64,000 bases of DNA from SpSt-501 sp037481615 (GTDB lineage: Bacteria; Desulfobacterota; Desulfobacteria; Desulfobacterales; SpSt-501), in the NCBI GenBank assembly GCA_037481615.1, contig JBBFLI010000001.1; one strand, 5' to 3'. The position numbers and the translations under genes were made by a program. This document shows positions 23,962 to 32,593 of the stretch, piece by piece. Under the pieces are notes generated by a model, which did not search any database, was not told the DNA's origin, and saw nothing but the letters and a program-made list of their open reading frames with translations. Every line of letters starts with the position of its first letter. The first letter of the stretch is position 1.

Positions 23962-24643
23962 GGAGGATCGCCAGCATGGCGCGCTCGAGCCGGGCCGGGT
24001 CGGGCTCGGCCCCCTCGCGCTGGTCACCGCCGGAGACGGAGACGATCTGGGGCTGTTTCGGCCGTCCGCGCAAGACGAGGACCTCCCCGCAGAAGCGGGC
24101 CACCTCGGCGACGTTGTGCGAGATGTAGAGAAAACAGCGTTCGGGGAACAGCGCTTTCATCTGCAGGATGATCCGCTGCCGGGTCGCCTCGTCGACGTTG
24201 GCGAGGCTCTCGTCCATGATCAGCAGGTCGAACTCTTGCAGGAGATAGCGCACCAGGTTGGCACGGTTCTGCTGCCCGAGCGAAAGCCGAGGAAAGCGCG
24301 CCTCGACGAGCGGCCGGATGTCGAAGATGTCGAGCAGCGTCTCGAGGCGGGGCTTGCCGGCGGCCGAGGCGGTCTCCTCGAAATGCCGCCGCAGGGTCAC
24401 CCAGCCCGGCAGGCGCTCGAGGTTGTAGGTGTAGAGAACGCGCTGCATCCCCTGCGCGGCGATCGAGCCGCGGTGGGCCGGGAGCATGCCGCTGATCAGG
24501 CGTGCCAGCGTCGATTTCCCCACCCCCGAGGGGCCGAAGAGGGCATGGAAGCCCGGCCCGCGGATGCGGAAATCGAGTCCCGCGAAGAGATCGGCGGCGG
24601 CATGGGGGTAACGGTAGGCGATATCGTTCCCCACGAGCTCCAT
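23951..24643 (-). CDS. ABC transporter ATP-binding protein (NitT/TauT family)
   Basis: This 230-residue ATPase has Walker A GPSGVGKST near residue 38, signature LSLGQQNRANL, Walker B DLLIMDES and the switch His in LYISHNVAEVA. The signature is a slightly unusual LSLGQ. It starts at ATG 24643 (MELVGNDIAYRYPH) as an in-frame extension upstream is not conserved in type. It heads a three-gene operon with permease and binding lipoprotein, divergent from the phosphatase gene. Confidence 0.9.
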   Translation of the reverse strand: MELVGNDIAYRYPHAAADLFAGLDFRIRGPGFHALFGPSGVGKSTLARLISGMLPAHRGSIAAQGMQRVLYTYNLERLPGWVTLRRHFEETASAAGKPRLETLLDIFDIRPLVEARFPRLSLGQQNRANLVRYLLQEFDLLIMDESLANVDEATRQRIILQMKALFPERCFLYISHNVAEVARFCGEVLVLRGRPKQPQIVSVSGGDQREGAEPDPARLERAMLAILHAA

Positions 24644-24758
24644 GCCGATCCTCCGCGCAGGAAAACCCGCTCTCCCCCATCCTGATCTTTCGGCCCGCGG
24701 AGCAGGCGGGGACACCATAGCAATCCGGTTGCCGTTTCTCAAGGCGCCCGGCCGCGGC

Positions 24759-24788
24759 TTGCCGCAGCCCCCGCCCCCGCGCTATATT
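24759..24788 (+). promoter_or_regulatory. Promoter of the RsbU-type phosphatase gene
   Basis: TTGCCG (24759-24764) and TATATT (24783-24788) are separated by 18 bp. The -10 is a near-consensus AT island in a very GC-rich spacer. The start would be near 24795, about 20 nt before the ATG. Confidence 0.55.
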
Positions 24789-24816
24789 CGGCCGCCTCTT
24801 GTCCCCAGGATGGACC

Positions 24817-26676
24817 ATGCGGTTTCTCTCCTCGCGCCTGCAACGGCGTTTCTCCGCGGTGATGATCCTCCCGGTGGCCGCCCTCCTGCTGGCCGCCGGT
24901 TTCTCCGGCTTTCTTCTGCTGCGCGATCTCCTGCTCGACCAGTGGCGCGAATCGGCGACCCTCAAACTCGAACGCGCGGCACACATCGCGGACATGCACC
25001 TGGCGCGCATCAAGGAGGCGATCCGCCTCTTCGAGGAGACTCCGGTCGACATCTCCGAGGCGGCCTTCCGCCGCCTGGTGCTCGAGCAACTGATGCGCCG
25101 GGACGGGGTGGTCGAGGTGCGGCTTGACTGGGAAAGAGCGACGCCGTCCGGGGGGGGCCCGCATGCCGGGAGGCCTGGCGGCGAGGGGCGCGGGCGGAGG
25201 ATGGGGAGCTACGCGGGGGCGAGGATCCGCGGCGTGACGCCTCCGCGCTTCGACCCCCGCGACGAACACAGCACCTTCGAGGTCTTGGCGGAGTTTCTCG
25301 ACGAGAGCGGGGGGATCCTGGGACGGCTGGCGGCGGTCGTCGACTTCGACTTCATCTTCCGCCACGTGATCGAGAGCGCGTGGTGGCAGAGCCACAAGGC
25401 TTTTCTCGTCGACGAAACGGGCAGGGTCCTCATCAGCCGCACCCCCTCGCCCGCCGACGTCTTGGGCGGAAACGGCGATGCCCTCGAGCAGGCGACCCGG
25501 GAGGCGATGGGACGCGCCCTGTCGGGGACCCTGCTCGGAGCGGGAATGCCGCCCCGGGAGGTGAGCGGTTTCCACCGCCTCCGGGAGGCACCCTGGTTCC
25601 TGGTGCTGATCGCGCCCGGCCGCGAGGTGCTCGCCCCGATCCTGTCCTTCCGCGACGGCTACCTTCTCTTCTCGATCGGCCTCGTCGTCCTGATCGGCGG
25701 CCTGATCGCCTGGGTGATGGGCCGCCTGGCCGCGGAGATCCGGCAGGTCGCCCGCGAGGCGATCCGCCTTGCGCACGGCGAGTTCGGCGACCCCCTGCCG
25801 GTGAGACGCGGCGACGAGCTCGGGGAGATGATCCTCAGCTTCAACCACATGAGCCGGCAGCTCCGGGAGCGTCTCGAGCTCAAGGAGGCGCTCCGCCTCG
25901 CCGAGGAGGTGCAGCGCAACCTGCTGCCCGCCGCGCCGCCCGCCATCCCCGGCCTGGACATCGCCGCCCGCAGCCTCTACTGCCAGGAGACGGGGGGCGA
26001 TTACTACGATTTCATCGTCCGCGGCGGGGAAGTCGGGCGGCGTTCCTGGTGTGTCGCCGTGGGCGACGTCGTCGGCCATGGCATCCCCGCCGCCCTGTTG
26101 ATGACCACCGCCCGGGCCTTCCTGCGCGCCGAACTCGGGCGGCCGGTCGGTCTGGCCGCGGCGCTCGCCGAGACGAACCGCCTGCTTTGCCGGGATACGG
26201 CCGCGAGCGGAAGCTTCGTCACCCTCGCCGTGCTGGAGATTTCCACCTCCCCGCCCGGCTTCGGCTGGGCCGGTGCCGGCCACGATCCGCCGTTTTTCTA
26301 CGATGCCGCGGCGGGCCGGGTGCGCCGCCCGCGTGGAGCCACGGGGGTGGCCCTGGGCGTGATGGAGGAGGCGGTTTACGGGGTGACGCCCCTTTCCGGC
26401 ACCCGCGCCGGCGACGTGATCCTGATCGGGACCGACGGGATCTGGGAGAGCCGGGATCCCGGCGCGGAGCGTTACGGGAAAGGGCGGCTGGCCGAGGTGG
26501 TCGCGCGGCACGCCGCGCTGTCGGCGGAGGGGATCCTGCAGGCGGTGCTGGAGGACGTGATGCGGTTCCGCGGTCCCGCCCCGATGGAGGACGATGTCAC
26601 GCTCGCCGTGGTGAAGGTGGTTTCCGGGCCGTGGGCGGAACCCGCTCCGGCCGGGCGAGCCAACGGTAGAGGATGA
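24817..26676 (+). CDS. Membrane-bound PP2C-type serine phosphatase with HAMP domain (RsbU/SpoIIE family)
   Basis: This 619-residue protein starts at ATG 24817, 6 bp after AGGA. It has a first membrane helix (residues about 16-36), a large extracytoplasmic sensor region, a second helix near 282-303, a HAMP linker, and a C-terminal SpoIIE phosphatase. Metal-binding motifs are visible: GGDYYDF, GDVVGHGIPAALLMTTARAF, GTDGIWESRD and MEDDVTLAVVKV. Such proteins dephosphorylate anti-anti-sigma factors in partner-switching pathways. No anti-sigma or STAS gene is adjacent, so the target lies elsewhere. The 3' end overlaps the convergent lgt gene by 80 bp. Confidence 0.9.
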   Translation: MRFLSSRLQRRFSAVMILPVAALLLAAGFSGFLLLRDLLLDQWRESATLKLERAAHIADMHLARIKEAIRLFEETPVDISEAAFRRLVLEQLMRRDGVVEVRLDWERATPSGGGPHAGRPGGEGRGRRMGSYAGARIRGVTPPRFDPRDEHSTFEVLAEFLDESGGILGRLAAVVDFDFIFRHVIESAWWQSHKAFLVDETGRVLISRTPSPADVLGGNGDALEQATREAMGRALSGTLLGAGMPPREVSGFHRLREAPWFLVLIAPGREVLAPILSFRDGYLLFSIGLVVLIGGLIAWVMGRLAAEIRQVAREAIRLAHGEFGDPLPVRRGDELGEMILSFNHMSRQLRERLELKEALRLAEEVQRNLLPAAPPAIPGLDIAARSLYCQETGGDYYDFIVRGGEVGRRSWCVAVGDVVGHGIPAALLMTTARAFLRAELGRPVGLAAALAETNRLLCRDTAASGSFVTLAVLEISTSPPGFGWAGAGHDPPFFYDAAAGRVRRPRGATGVALGVMEEAVYGVTPLSGTRAGDVILIGTDGIWESRDPGAERYGKGRLAEVVARHAALSAEGILQAVLEDVMRFRGPAPMEDDVTLAVVKVVSGPWAEPAPAGRANGRG

Positions 26677-27478
26677 GACCGGCGGCGATCATCGCGGCGC
26701 AGAGCAACTGCCCCCGGGTCAGGCCGGCCGGACCGTAGCCGATGTGCGCATCCGGCTCGCGGAAGAACTCGACCAGAAAGCGGGCCGTTCCGTAACCGAC
26801 GAGGTAGAGGGCGAGCATGGCCCCGCGGGGAAACGGACGGCGCCGCAGGGGCCACAGGACCGCAAACAGAACGACCCCCTCGAGCAGCGCCTCGTAGAGC
26901 TGCGAGGGGTGCCGCAGGGCGCGGTCGGGGGCGAGCGGGAAGACCATGCCGATCGGGGCGGTGGTCACCCGGCCGTAGAGCTCGCCGTTGATGAAGTTGC
27001 CGAGCCTGCCGAAGGTGTAGCCCAAGGGGGCGGCCGGGACGACGAGATCGGCCGCCTCGCGCAGCGAAATCCCCTGCCGCCGCGTGTAGATCCAGGCGGC
27101 GACGATCACCCCGATCAGGCCGCCGTGGAAGGACATCCCCGAAAAACCGGTGAAGCGGACCCCTTCGGAGAAATCGAAGGGGAGTACGATCTCGAGCGGC
27201 CGCCCCCGGTAGTACTCGAGGTTGTAGAAGACGACATACCCCAACCGCGCGCCCGCCATCAGCCCGAGGATGACCCAGGTGATGAGGTCGTTCGCCTGCG
27301 CGCGGGTGATGGAAAAGCGGGGCTCGGTCTTCAGCCGGTGGAGGACGAGGACGTAGGTGATCGCGAAGGCGACCAGGTACATCAGGCCGTAGTACTGCAG
27401 CCGGAAGGATCCGATCTGGAAAACGACCGGGTCGATCCGCTGCGGCAGGCTCTGCCACCAGGCCCAGAAAGCGTCCAC
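26597..27478 (-). CDS. lgt: Prolipoprotein diacylglyceryl transferase
   Basis: This 293-residue inner-membrane enzyme transfers diacylglycerol from phosphatidylglycerol to the lipobox cysteine of prolipoproteins. The Lgt signature GRLGNFINGELYGR is intact, with RPLEIVLPFDF, GMSFHGGLIGVI and RHPSQLYEALLEG also typical. It has about seven membrane segments. The last 80 bp are antisense to the end of the phosphatase gene. A promoter-like sequence lies upstream in the divergent region shared with the HMG-CoA-lyase-like gene. It would process, among others, the lipoproteins predicted in this window. Confidence 0.95.
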   Translation of the reverse strand: MDAFWAWWQSLPQRIDPVVFQIGSFRLQYYGLMYLVAFAITYVLVLHRLKTEPRFSITRAQANDLITWVILGLMAGARLGYVVFYNLEYYRGRPLEIVLPFDFSEGVRFTGFSGMSFHGGLIGVIVAAWIYTRRQGISLREAADLVVPAAPLGYTFGRLGNFINGELYGRVTTAPIGMVFPLAPDRALRHPSQLYEALLEGVVLFAVLWPLRRRPFPRGAMLALYLVGYGTARFLVEFFREPDAHIGYGPAGLTRGQLLCAAMIAAGLILYRWLARPERVPPTARKPPSPRRA

Positions 27479-27510
27479 CGTCGTTGCGTCTCCTCTCTCT
27501 CCTGCGGGCG

Positions 27511-27539
27511 ATCGTAGGAGGGGGGGCAGACGATGTCAA
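27511..27539 (-). promoter_or_regulatory. Promoter of lgt
   Basis: On the minus strand TTGACA (27539-27534) is followed after 17 bp by TACGAT (27516-27511). The start would be near 27504, about 26 nt before the ATG. A second TTGACA on plus at 27598-27603 points toward the lyase gene but lacks a good -10. Confidence 0.6.
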
Positions 27540-27674
27540 GCAGAGGCGCAGAGGCTCGGGCGCGGAAGAGGGCCCGGCAACGCCCGGCCGGGTCTGCTTG
27601 ACAACGGGGGGAAAAATCGAAAAGACCTTCTGCAGGTGGGCGGCCCACACGGCCGCGTGCCGGGCGGCGAGACC

Positions 27675-28586
27675 ATGGAGGCGGTGATCCTGGAGGACCA
27701 CTCCCTGAGGGACGGGCTGCAGTCCGAGGCGCGGATCTTCACCCTCGAGGAGAAGCTCTCGCTTTTCCGCCTGCTCGCCGCATCCGGCCTGAGAAACATC
27801 CAGGTGGCCTCTTTCGTCAACCCGCGCGTCATTCCCCAAATGGCCGACAGCGAAGCGCTGGTTCGCGCCGTTCTCTCGGAGGCGGCAGGGGTGGCCGTTT
27901 CCGTACTGGTCCTGAATCCTCGCGGTCTGGAACGGGCGCACAAGTGCGGGGTGCGGCACCTGAGCCTCTCTTCGTCCGCCTCCGACGCCCACAGCCGCCG
28001 CAATGTCGGCCGCCCAAGCGCGAAGGCCTTCGCGGAGCTCTTGCCGATGGTGGGCGAGGCGCTCGCCGCGGGGTTCTCCGTGCAGGCCGGAATCCAGTGT
28101 GCCTTCGGTTGCCTCGAAGGGGAGGAGGTCCCGGAGGAGCGGGTGGTGGCCATGGCGCGGGAGCTCGTCGCCGCCGGCGCGCGGGAGATCAGCCTTGCCG
28201 ACACCGCGGGGATGGCCGACCCCTTCCAGGTGCGCCGTCTGATCCGCAAGGTGCGGGCGGCCGTGGGCGACACGCCGCTCGCTCTCCATCTGCACGATAC
28301 GCGGGGGCTGGGGATCGCCAACCTGCTCGCCGCGTGGGAATGCGGTGTACGTCGCTTCGATGTCGCGGCGGGGGGCCTGGGAGGCTGCCCCTTCATCCCG
28401 GGGGCGGCCGGCAATGTCGCCGCCGAGGACGCCGTGCATCTCTTCGGGCGGATCGGCGCGGCAACCGGTGTCGATCTCGAGCGCCTCTGCGGCGCGGTGC
28501 GCCGCTACGAGGAACTCCTCGGACGCCGACTCCCGGGGCGCATGTGCCGGCTGCTCGAAGCGCGGGGCGGTTGCCGCCATGGATGA
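27675..28586 (+). CDS. Hydroxymethylglutaryl-CoA lyase family protein
   Basis: This 303-residue TIM-barrel protein starts MEAVILEDHSLRDGLQSEAR, where the R-D of the SLRDGLQ metal/substrate motif is present. ISLADTAGMADPFQVRRL, ALHLHDTRGLGIANLLAAWE and GLGGCPFIPGAAGNVAAEDA follow in family order; the His-x-His metal pair and the flexible-loop Cys in GGCPF are seen. It would cleave 3-hydroxy-3-methylglutaryl-CoA to acetoacetate and acetyl-CoA (leucine catabolism), or a related acyl-CoA. It overlaps the following phosphatase gene by 4 bp. Confidence 0.87.
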   Translation: MEAVILEDHSLRDGLQSEARIFTLEEKLSLFRLLAASGLRNIQVASFVNPRVIPQMADSEALVRAVLSEAAGVAVSVLVLNPRGLERAHKCGVRHLSLSSSASDAHSRRNVGRPSAKAFAELLPMVGEALAAGFSVQAGIQCAFGCLEGEEVPEERVVAMARELVAAGAREISLADTAGMADPFQVRRLIRKVRAAVGDTPLALHLHDTRGLGIANLLAAWECGVRRFDVAAGGLGGCPFIPGAAGNVAAEDAVHLFGRIGAATGVDLERLCGAVRRYEELLGRRLPGRMCRLLEARGGCRHG

Positions 28587-29689
28587 GAGGAAACCGGACG
28601 ACGCCCCCCGGCGCCCCCCCCTGGGCGGGCGTCCGCGGCGGGGGCGGAAGAAAGGGGTCCCCCCCGGTGATTCACGGTGAAAGCCCCCCCCCGCTTCATC
28701 CGGCGGGCGTCCGGCGCCTGAACCGGGACGCCGTCGAGGTCTACTGGAACGGCGCGGGTGCGGGTGGACCCGTTTCCGTGTTCCGGGGGCATTCGCCCGT
28801 TGCCATCGATGGCGCGGTTCCTGTGGCCCGCCTGGAGCGGGGCGACCGCATCGTTCTGCCGGCCCCGGAGGCCGCGGGCCCCCATTTCTTCCGCCTCGAG
28901 TCCGGCAACGGGGCAAAGGCGCTCTGCGGCGAGCGGAGGCCCTTCATCGAGGGGGCGCCCAATTTCCGCGATCTCGGCGGCTACGAGACCGCTGCCGGCC
29001 GCCGGGTCCGCTGGGGGCTGCTCTTCCGCTCGAGCCATCTCGGGCGCCTGACCGAGCGCGGCCGCGAGCAGATCCTCCGGCTCGGCATCCGCACGGTCTG
29101 CGACTTCCGCACCGCGGCCGAGGCGGAGAAGATGCCCGCCCGCTTTCCGCGAGCCGGCGAAGCGCAGCTCGTGCACCTGCCCATCCAGCACGGGGAATTC
29201 GAGCCGACCGCGGTTTACGCGCGCATCCTTCGGGGGGATGTCGACTGGCTTTCCGAGGAGTTCATGCTCGAGGGGTACATCGCCAGCCTCGAGCAGGACC
29301 CCGGCCTCTGGCGGCGGTTTTTCGCCCTGGCGGCCTCGTCGGGCGATCGGCCGCTCCTCTTTCATTGCACCGGCGGCAAGGACCGCACCGGGGCCGCGGC
29401 GGCGCTTTTGCTTCTCGCCCTCGGGGTTCCCGAGGAGACGGTAATCGCCGATTACGGCCTCTCCGACGGCTACAACGCCGAAGTCCGGCAGGCGATGTTC
29501 GCGCAGCTCGAGACGCTCGGCATCGACCCCGAGCGCGTCGCCCCCTACTTCACCGCGCCCGAAAGCCGCATCCGCGCCCTGCTGTCCTACATCGCCGGGA
29601 AATACGGCTCGGCCTGGGGCTACCTCACCTCCCGGGCGGGGGTTCCGCAGGAGACGATCGCCCGCCTGCGAGAGGAGCTTCTGGAGTGA
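28583..29689 (+). CDS. Tyrosine-specific protein phosphatase (Y_phosphatase3 family)
   Basis: This protein ends in a tyrosine phosphatase domain: NFRDLGGYETAAGRRVRWGL, RSSHLGRLTERG and the catalytic HCTGGKDRTGAAAA with Cys-x5-Arg. An ATG at 28583 overlaps the lyase stop (ATGA), giving 368 residues with a low-complexity Gly/Pro start. A GTG at 28667 behind AAAGGGG gives 340 residues and is a real alternative. The first 100 residues resemble a small beta domain often preceding this family. It would dephosphorylate protein tyrosine or a phosphoinositide-like substrate; the target is unknown. Confidence 0.85.
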   Translation: MRGNRTTPPGAPPWAGVRGGGGRKGSPPVIHGESPPPLHPAGVRRLNRDAVEVYWNGAGAGGPVSVFRGHSPVAIDGAVPVARLERGDRIVLPAPEAAGPHFFRLESGNGAKALCGERRPFIEGAPNFRDLGGYETAAGRRVRWGLLFRSSHLGRLTERGREQILRLGIRTVCDFRTAAEAEKMPARFPRAGEAQLVHLPIQHGEFEPTAVYARILRGDVDWLSEEFMLEGYIASLEQDPGLWRRFFALAASSGDRPLLFHCTGGKDRTGAAAALLLLALGVPEETVIADYGLSDGYNAEVRQAMFAQLETLGIDPERVAPYFTAPESRIRALLSYIAGKYGSAWGYLTSRAGVPQETIARLREELLE

Positions 29690-29714
29690 TTGCGGGCGCC
29701 GCGGGAGGCGGCCT

Positions 29715-30782
29715 TCAGAGGGCGGGGGGGCCGCCGACCACGCGGTTGCGGCCCCTTTTCTTCGCGCGGTAGAGGTAGCCGTCGGCCTGCTGCAGCAGCG
29801 CCTCGGCGGAGAGCCCCTTGGGCACCGCCCCGGCGTCGAGGCCGACCACCCCGAAGCTCGCCGTCACCCCGAAGGATTCCCCCTCGCAGGAGAAGGCCTT
29901 CGCGGCGATCTGGCTCCGCAGGCGTTCGGCAAGACGGATCGCGTTCTCGAGCGAGGTCTCCGGCAGGACCAGCAGGAACTCCTCCCCCCCGTAGCGGGCC
30001 ATCCAGTCCGAGTCGCTGCGGATGAGCTCCAGGGTGGCGGCGACGAATTCCCGGAGCACGCGGTCCCCGCAGAGGTGGCCGCGGGCGTCGTTGATCCCCT
30101 TGAAATGGTCGAGGTCGCAGAGCGCGACCGCGAGCGCCCGCCGGTAGCGCGCCGCGCGGCGGATCTCGCGCGGGAGCTGCTCGTTCATGTAGCCGCGGTT
30201 GAAGCAGCCCGTGAGGGGATCGCGCTGGGAGAGGTAGTGGATACGGCGGGTGGCCTCCTCGAGGGACTCCTTCTCGCGGCGCAGCCGCTCGTAGAGGACG
30301 GCGTTTTCCATGACGAGCGAGCACTGGCGGGCGAGCACCCCGAGAAGCCGCATGTTCTCGAGCGTGAGGGCGCTCTCCGGGAGCGGGGTCAAGAGGGCGG
30401 CCATCCCGAGGGTCCGCCGCCCCGTGGCGAGCGGGAGCAGCACGATGGACCAGGCGGGACCGAACCCGAGCGAAGGGGTGATCGAGGGCTGCCGGCGCCG
30501 CAGGACGACCGGAAAGACCCCGACCTCGATCTGGAGATCGATCTCCCGCTGGAAGGCTTCGCGCAGCGTCTCGGGCTCCGCGCGGTCGAGGACGAAATCT
30601 TGGCTGGTCTCCTCGACGAGAAACAGCGCGCTGCCCTCGACCGCGACCAGGGCCCGCGCGTCCTCGAGAAAGCCTCCCCAGATGCGCGCGGGATCCGAGG
30701 GCGGCTCGATCCGATCCTGGAACTGCGCCAGCCGCTCGATCTTCTCGCACAGCTCGATCAGCGAGCTTCGCGTGGCGTCCAT
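29715..30782 (-). CDS. Diguanylate cyclase with N-terminal GAF-like domain
   Basis: This 355-residue protein has a GAF-like sensor (residues about 30-170; VEGSALFLVEETSQDFVLD, SIVLLPLATGRRTLGMAALL), a coiled segment, and a GGDEF domain with RDPLTGCFNRGYM, DLDHFKGINDARGHLCGD and an active GGEEF. The inhibitory RxxD five residues before GGEEF is not conserved (SDSD there), so product inhibition through that site is unlikely. It should make cyclic di-GMP from GTP in response to a cytoplasmic signal. It is divergent from the TRAP/Lut operon and convergent with the tyrosine phosphatase. Confidence 0.92.
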   Translation of the reverse strand: MDATRSSLIELCEKIERLAQFQDRIEPPSDPARIWGGFLEDARALVAVEGSALFLVEETSQDFVLDRAEPETLREAFQREIDLQIEVGVFPVVLRRRQPSITPSLGFGPAWSIVLLPLATGRRTLGMAALLTPLPESALTLENMRLLGVLARQCSLVMENAVLYERLRREKESLEEATRRIHYLSQRDPLTGCFNRGYMNEQLPREIRRAARYRRALAVALCDLDHFKGINDARGHLCGDRVLREFVAATLELIRSDSDWMARYGGEEFLLVLPETSLENAIRLAERLRSQIAAKAFSCEGESFGVTASFGVVGLDAGAVPKGLSAEALLQQADGYLYRAKKRGRNRVVGGPPAL

Positions 30783-30876
30783 GGCAGGGTCCGTCTACCA
30801 GAGTTCGATGCGTTTTTCCATGAGGGCTGCGGCGCATCGTCTCCGCGGGGCCGAATCGGCGAAGCGGTTCTTCGGG

Positions 30877-30906
30877 TTGACGGCGTCTACCCCCCCATGC
30901 TAGGAA
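30877..30906 (+). promoter_or_regulatory. Promoter candidate of the TRAP-Lut operon
   Basis: TTGACG (30877-30882) is followed after 18 bp by TAGGAA (30901-30906). The same TAGGAA -10 word appears in the livJ-like promoter at 45388-45416. The leader before the dctP ATG is about 30 nt and holds AGGAGG. Confidence 0.4.
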
Positions 30907-30943
30907 TCGGCACCTCTCCAAAACTCACACACAGGAGGCCGCG

Positions 30944-31993
30944 ATGCAAACGAAGAAATGGCTCCTTCTCGGACTCGGGGTGAGCATCCTCCTGGCGACG
31001 GCCCCGATGGCGGAAGCCCAGAAGATCACCTGGAAGATGGCCTCGGCCTGGCCCGGCGGCACCCAGATCCAGTGGGCCGCGGAGTTCTTCGCCGAGTCGG
31101 TCAACCGGATGAGCGGGGGTCGGCTCGAGATCAAGAGCTATCCGGCGGGCAAGCTCGTCGGGGCGCTCGAAGTCTTCGACTCCGCGCGGATGGGCAATAT
31201 CGACGTCGCCCATGCTTCGCCGGCTTACTGGATCGGCAAGATGCCCGCCGGCGCCCTCTTCGGCTACCTGCCCTTCGGCATGGAGGCCGTCCCCTACCTC
31301 GCCTGGATGTACGACGGCGAAGGCTACGCCCTTTATCAGGAGCTGTATGCTCCCTACGGGTTCGGCTTCGTCGCCCCCTGCGGCATCATCCCGCCGGAAA
31401 ACCTGGCCTGGTCCAACAAGCCCATCCAGAGCCTGGAGGACTTCAAGGGGTTGAAATTCCGCACCTCGGGCTACTGGGGCGAGATCCTCGCCGCCGCCGG
31501 CGCCTCCGTGGTCATGCTCCCGGCCGGCCAGATCTACGAATCCCTGCAGCGCAACGTGATCGACGCCGGCGAATTCAGCATCCCCAGCATGGACCGCACG
31601 CTCGCCTTTCACGAGATCGCCAAGTACCTCCTGGTCCCCGGCATCCACCAGCCGAGCACCATCCTCGACATCCTGGTGAACAAGTCCTCCTGGGAGAAGC
31701 TTCCGGCCGACCTGCAGGAAATCGTCAAAGGGGCGGCCCAGACGACCACGATGCGCATGTTGACCAACAGCATCACCAAGGACATCGAGGCGCTCCAGTT
31801 CTTCAAGGAAAAAGGGGTGATCATCCACTACCTCGACCCCAAGATCCAAAAGGAGCTCTACGCCAAGGCGGTCGCCCTGTTGGACCAGAAGGCGGCGAAA
31901 GATCCCTTCTTCGCCAAGGTCTGGGAGTCGCAGAAGAAGTTCCGCAAGGAATACAACGGCTACCGGGATCTCATGACCCCGCAGTACGAATAG
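30944..31993 (+). CDS. dctP: TRAP transporter solute receptor (DctP family)
   Basis: This 349-residue binding protein has a signal peptide (KKWLLLGLGVSILLATAPMA) cleaved at AEA-QKI. The mature part WKMASAWPGGTQIQWAAEFF and the conserved GLKFRTSGYWGEILAAAGAS arginine segment belong to DctP-type TRAP receptors; that arginine binds the ligand carboxylate. It delivers a carboxylate to the DctQ/DctM permease encoded next. The linked LutABC genes suggest lactate or another 2-hydroxy acid. A very strong stem-loop follows the gene. Confidence 0.92.
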   Translation: MQTKKWLLLGLGVSILLATAPMAEAQKITWKMASAWPGGTQIQWAAEFFAESVNRMSGGRLEIKSYPAGKLVGALEVFDSARMGNIDVAHASPAYWIGKMPAGALFGYLPFGMEAVPYLAWMYDGEGYALYQELYAPYGFGFVAPCGIIPPENLAWSNKPIQSLEDFKGLKFRTSGYWGEILAAAGASVVMLPAGQIYESLQRNVIDAGEFSIPSMDRTLAFHEIAKYLLVPGIHQPSTILDILVNKSSWEKLPADLQEIVKGAAQTTTMRMLTNSITKDIEALQFFKEKGVIIHYLDPKIQKELYAKAVALLDQKAAKDPFFAKVWESQKKFRKEYNGYRDLMTPQYE

Positions 31994-32010
31994 CCGGCCC
32001 CGAACCCGCC

Positions 32011-32051
32011 GGGCCGCCGGGCGAGGGCGCGCACGCCCACCCCGGCGGCCC
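32011..32051 (+). other. Strong stem-loop between dctP and dctQ
   Basis: GGGCCGCCGGG (32011-32021) and CCCGGCGGCCC (32041-32051) form a perfect 11-bp stem; inside it GGGCG and CGCCC (32025-32038) form a second 5-bp stem with a 4-nt loop. No T-run follows. It lies 18 nt after the receptor stop codon and likely sets receptor-to-permease ratio. Confidence 0.85.
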
Positions 32052-32080
32052 TTGCCGAAGCCCATGCCCCAGGCGATGCG

Positions 32081-32593
32081 ATGAGGCGCTTGCTACGAAT
32101 CCTCGACTCCATCAGCGAGTGGAGCGGCAGGGTGGTCTGCTGGCTGGTCCTCGTCTTCACCCTGACGCTCGGCTGGGAGATCGTCATGCGCTACGTGTTC
32201 AACGCCCCCACGAAGTGGGCCTTCGACATGAGCTACATGCTGGGGGGGGCCTATTTCTGGCTCGGCGTTGCCTACACCTCGCTCAAGAAGGGGCATGTGC
32301 GCATCGACATCTTCTACCGCCGATTTTCCCGCCGCACCCAGGCGCTCATCGATGTCGGCCTGTCGCTGCTTTTTTTCTTTCCCCTCTGGGGCATGCTCCT
32401 CTACCGGCTGATCCCTTACGTGTACCTTTCCTGGATCACCCAGGAGCGCTCGATGCAGGGCTACTGGATGCCCGTGCTCTATCCTTTCAAGACCGTGATG
32501 CCGGTCGGCGCGGCCCTTCTTCTCCTGCAGGGGATCTCCGATTTCCTGCGCTCGCTCCTCGTTCTGGCCGGCCGGGAGGAGGAGCGGGCATGA
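32081..32593 (+). CDS. dctQ: TRAP transporter small permease (DctQ family)
   Basis: This 170-residue protein has four membrane helices, including VVCWLVLVFTLTLGWEIVMR and the typical ATKW-like region FNAPTKWAFDMSYMLGGAYF followed by KKGHVRIDIFYRR. It is the small membrane subunit that associates with DctM. The stop codon overlaps the dctM ATG by 4 bp (ATGA). Length and topology match the family. The carrier uses an ion gradient, typically sodium. Confidence 0.92.
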   Translation: MRRLLRILDSISEWSGRVVCWLVLVFTLTLGWEIVMRYVFNAPTKWAFDMSYMLGGAYFWLGVAYTSLKKGHVRIDIFYRRFSRRTQALIDVGLSLLFFFPLWGMLLYRLIPYVYLSWITQERSMQGYWMPVLYPFKTVMPVGAALLLLQGISDFLRSLLVLAGREEERA

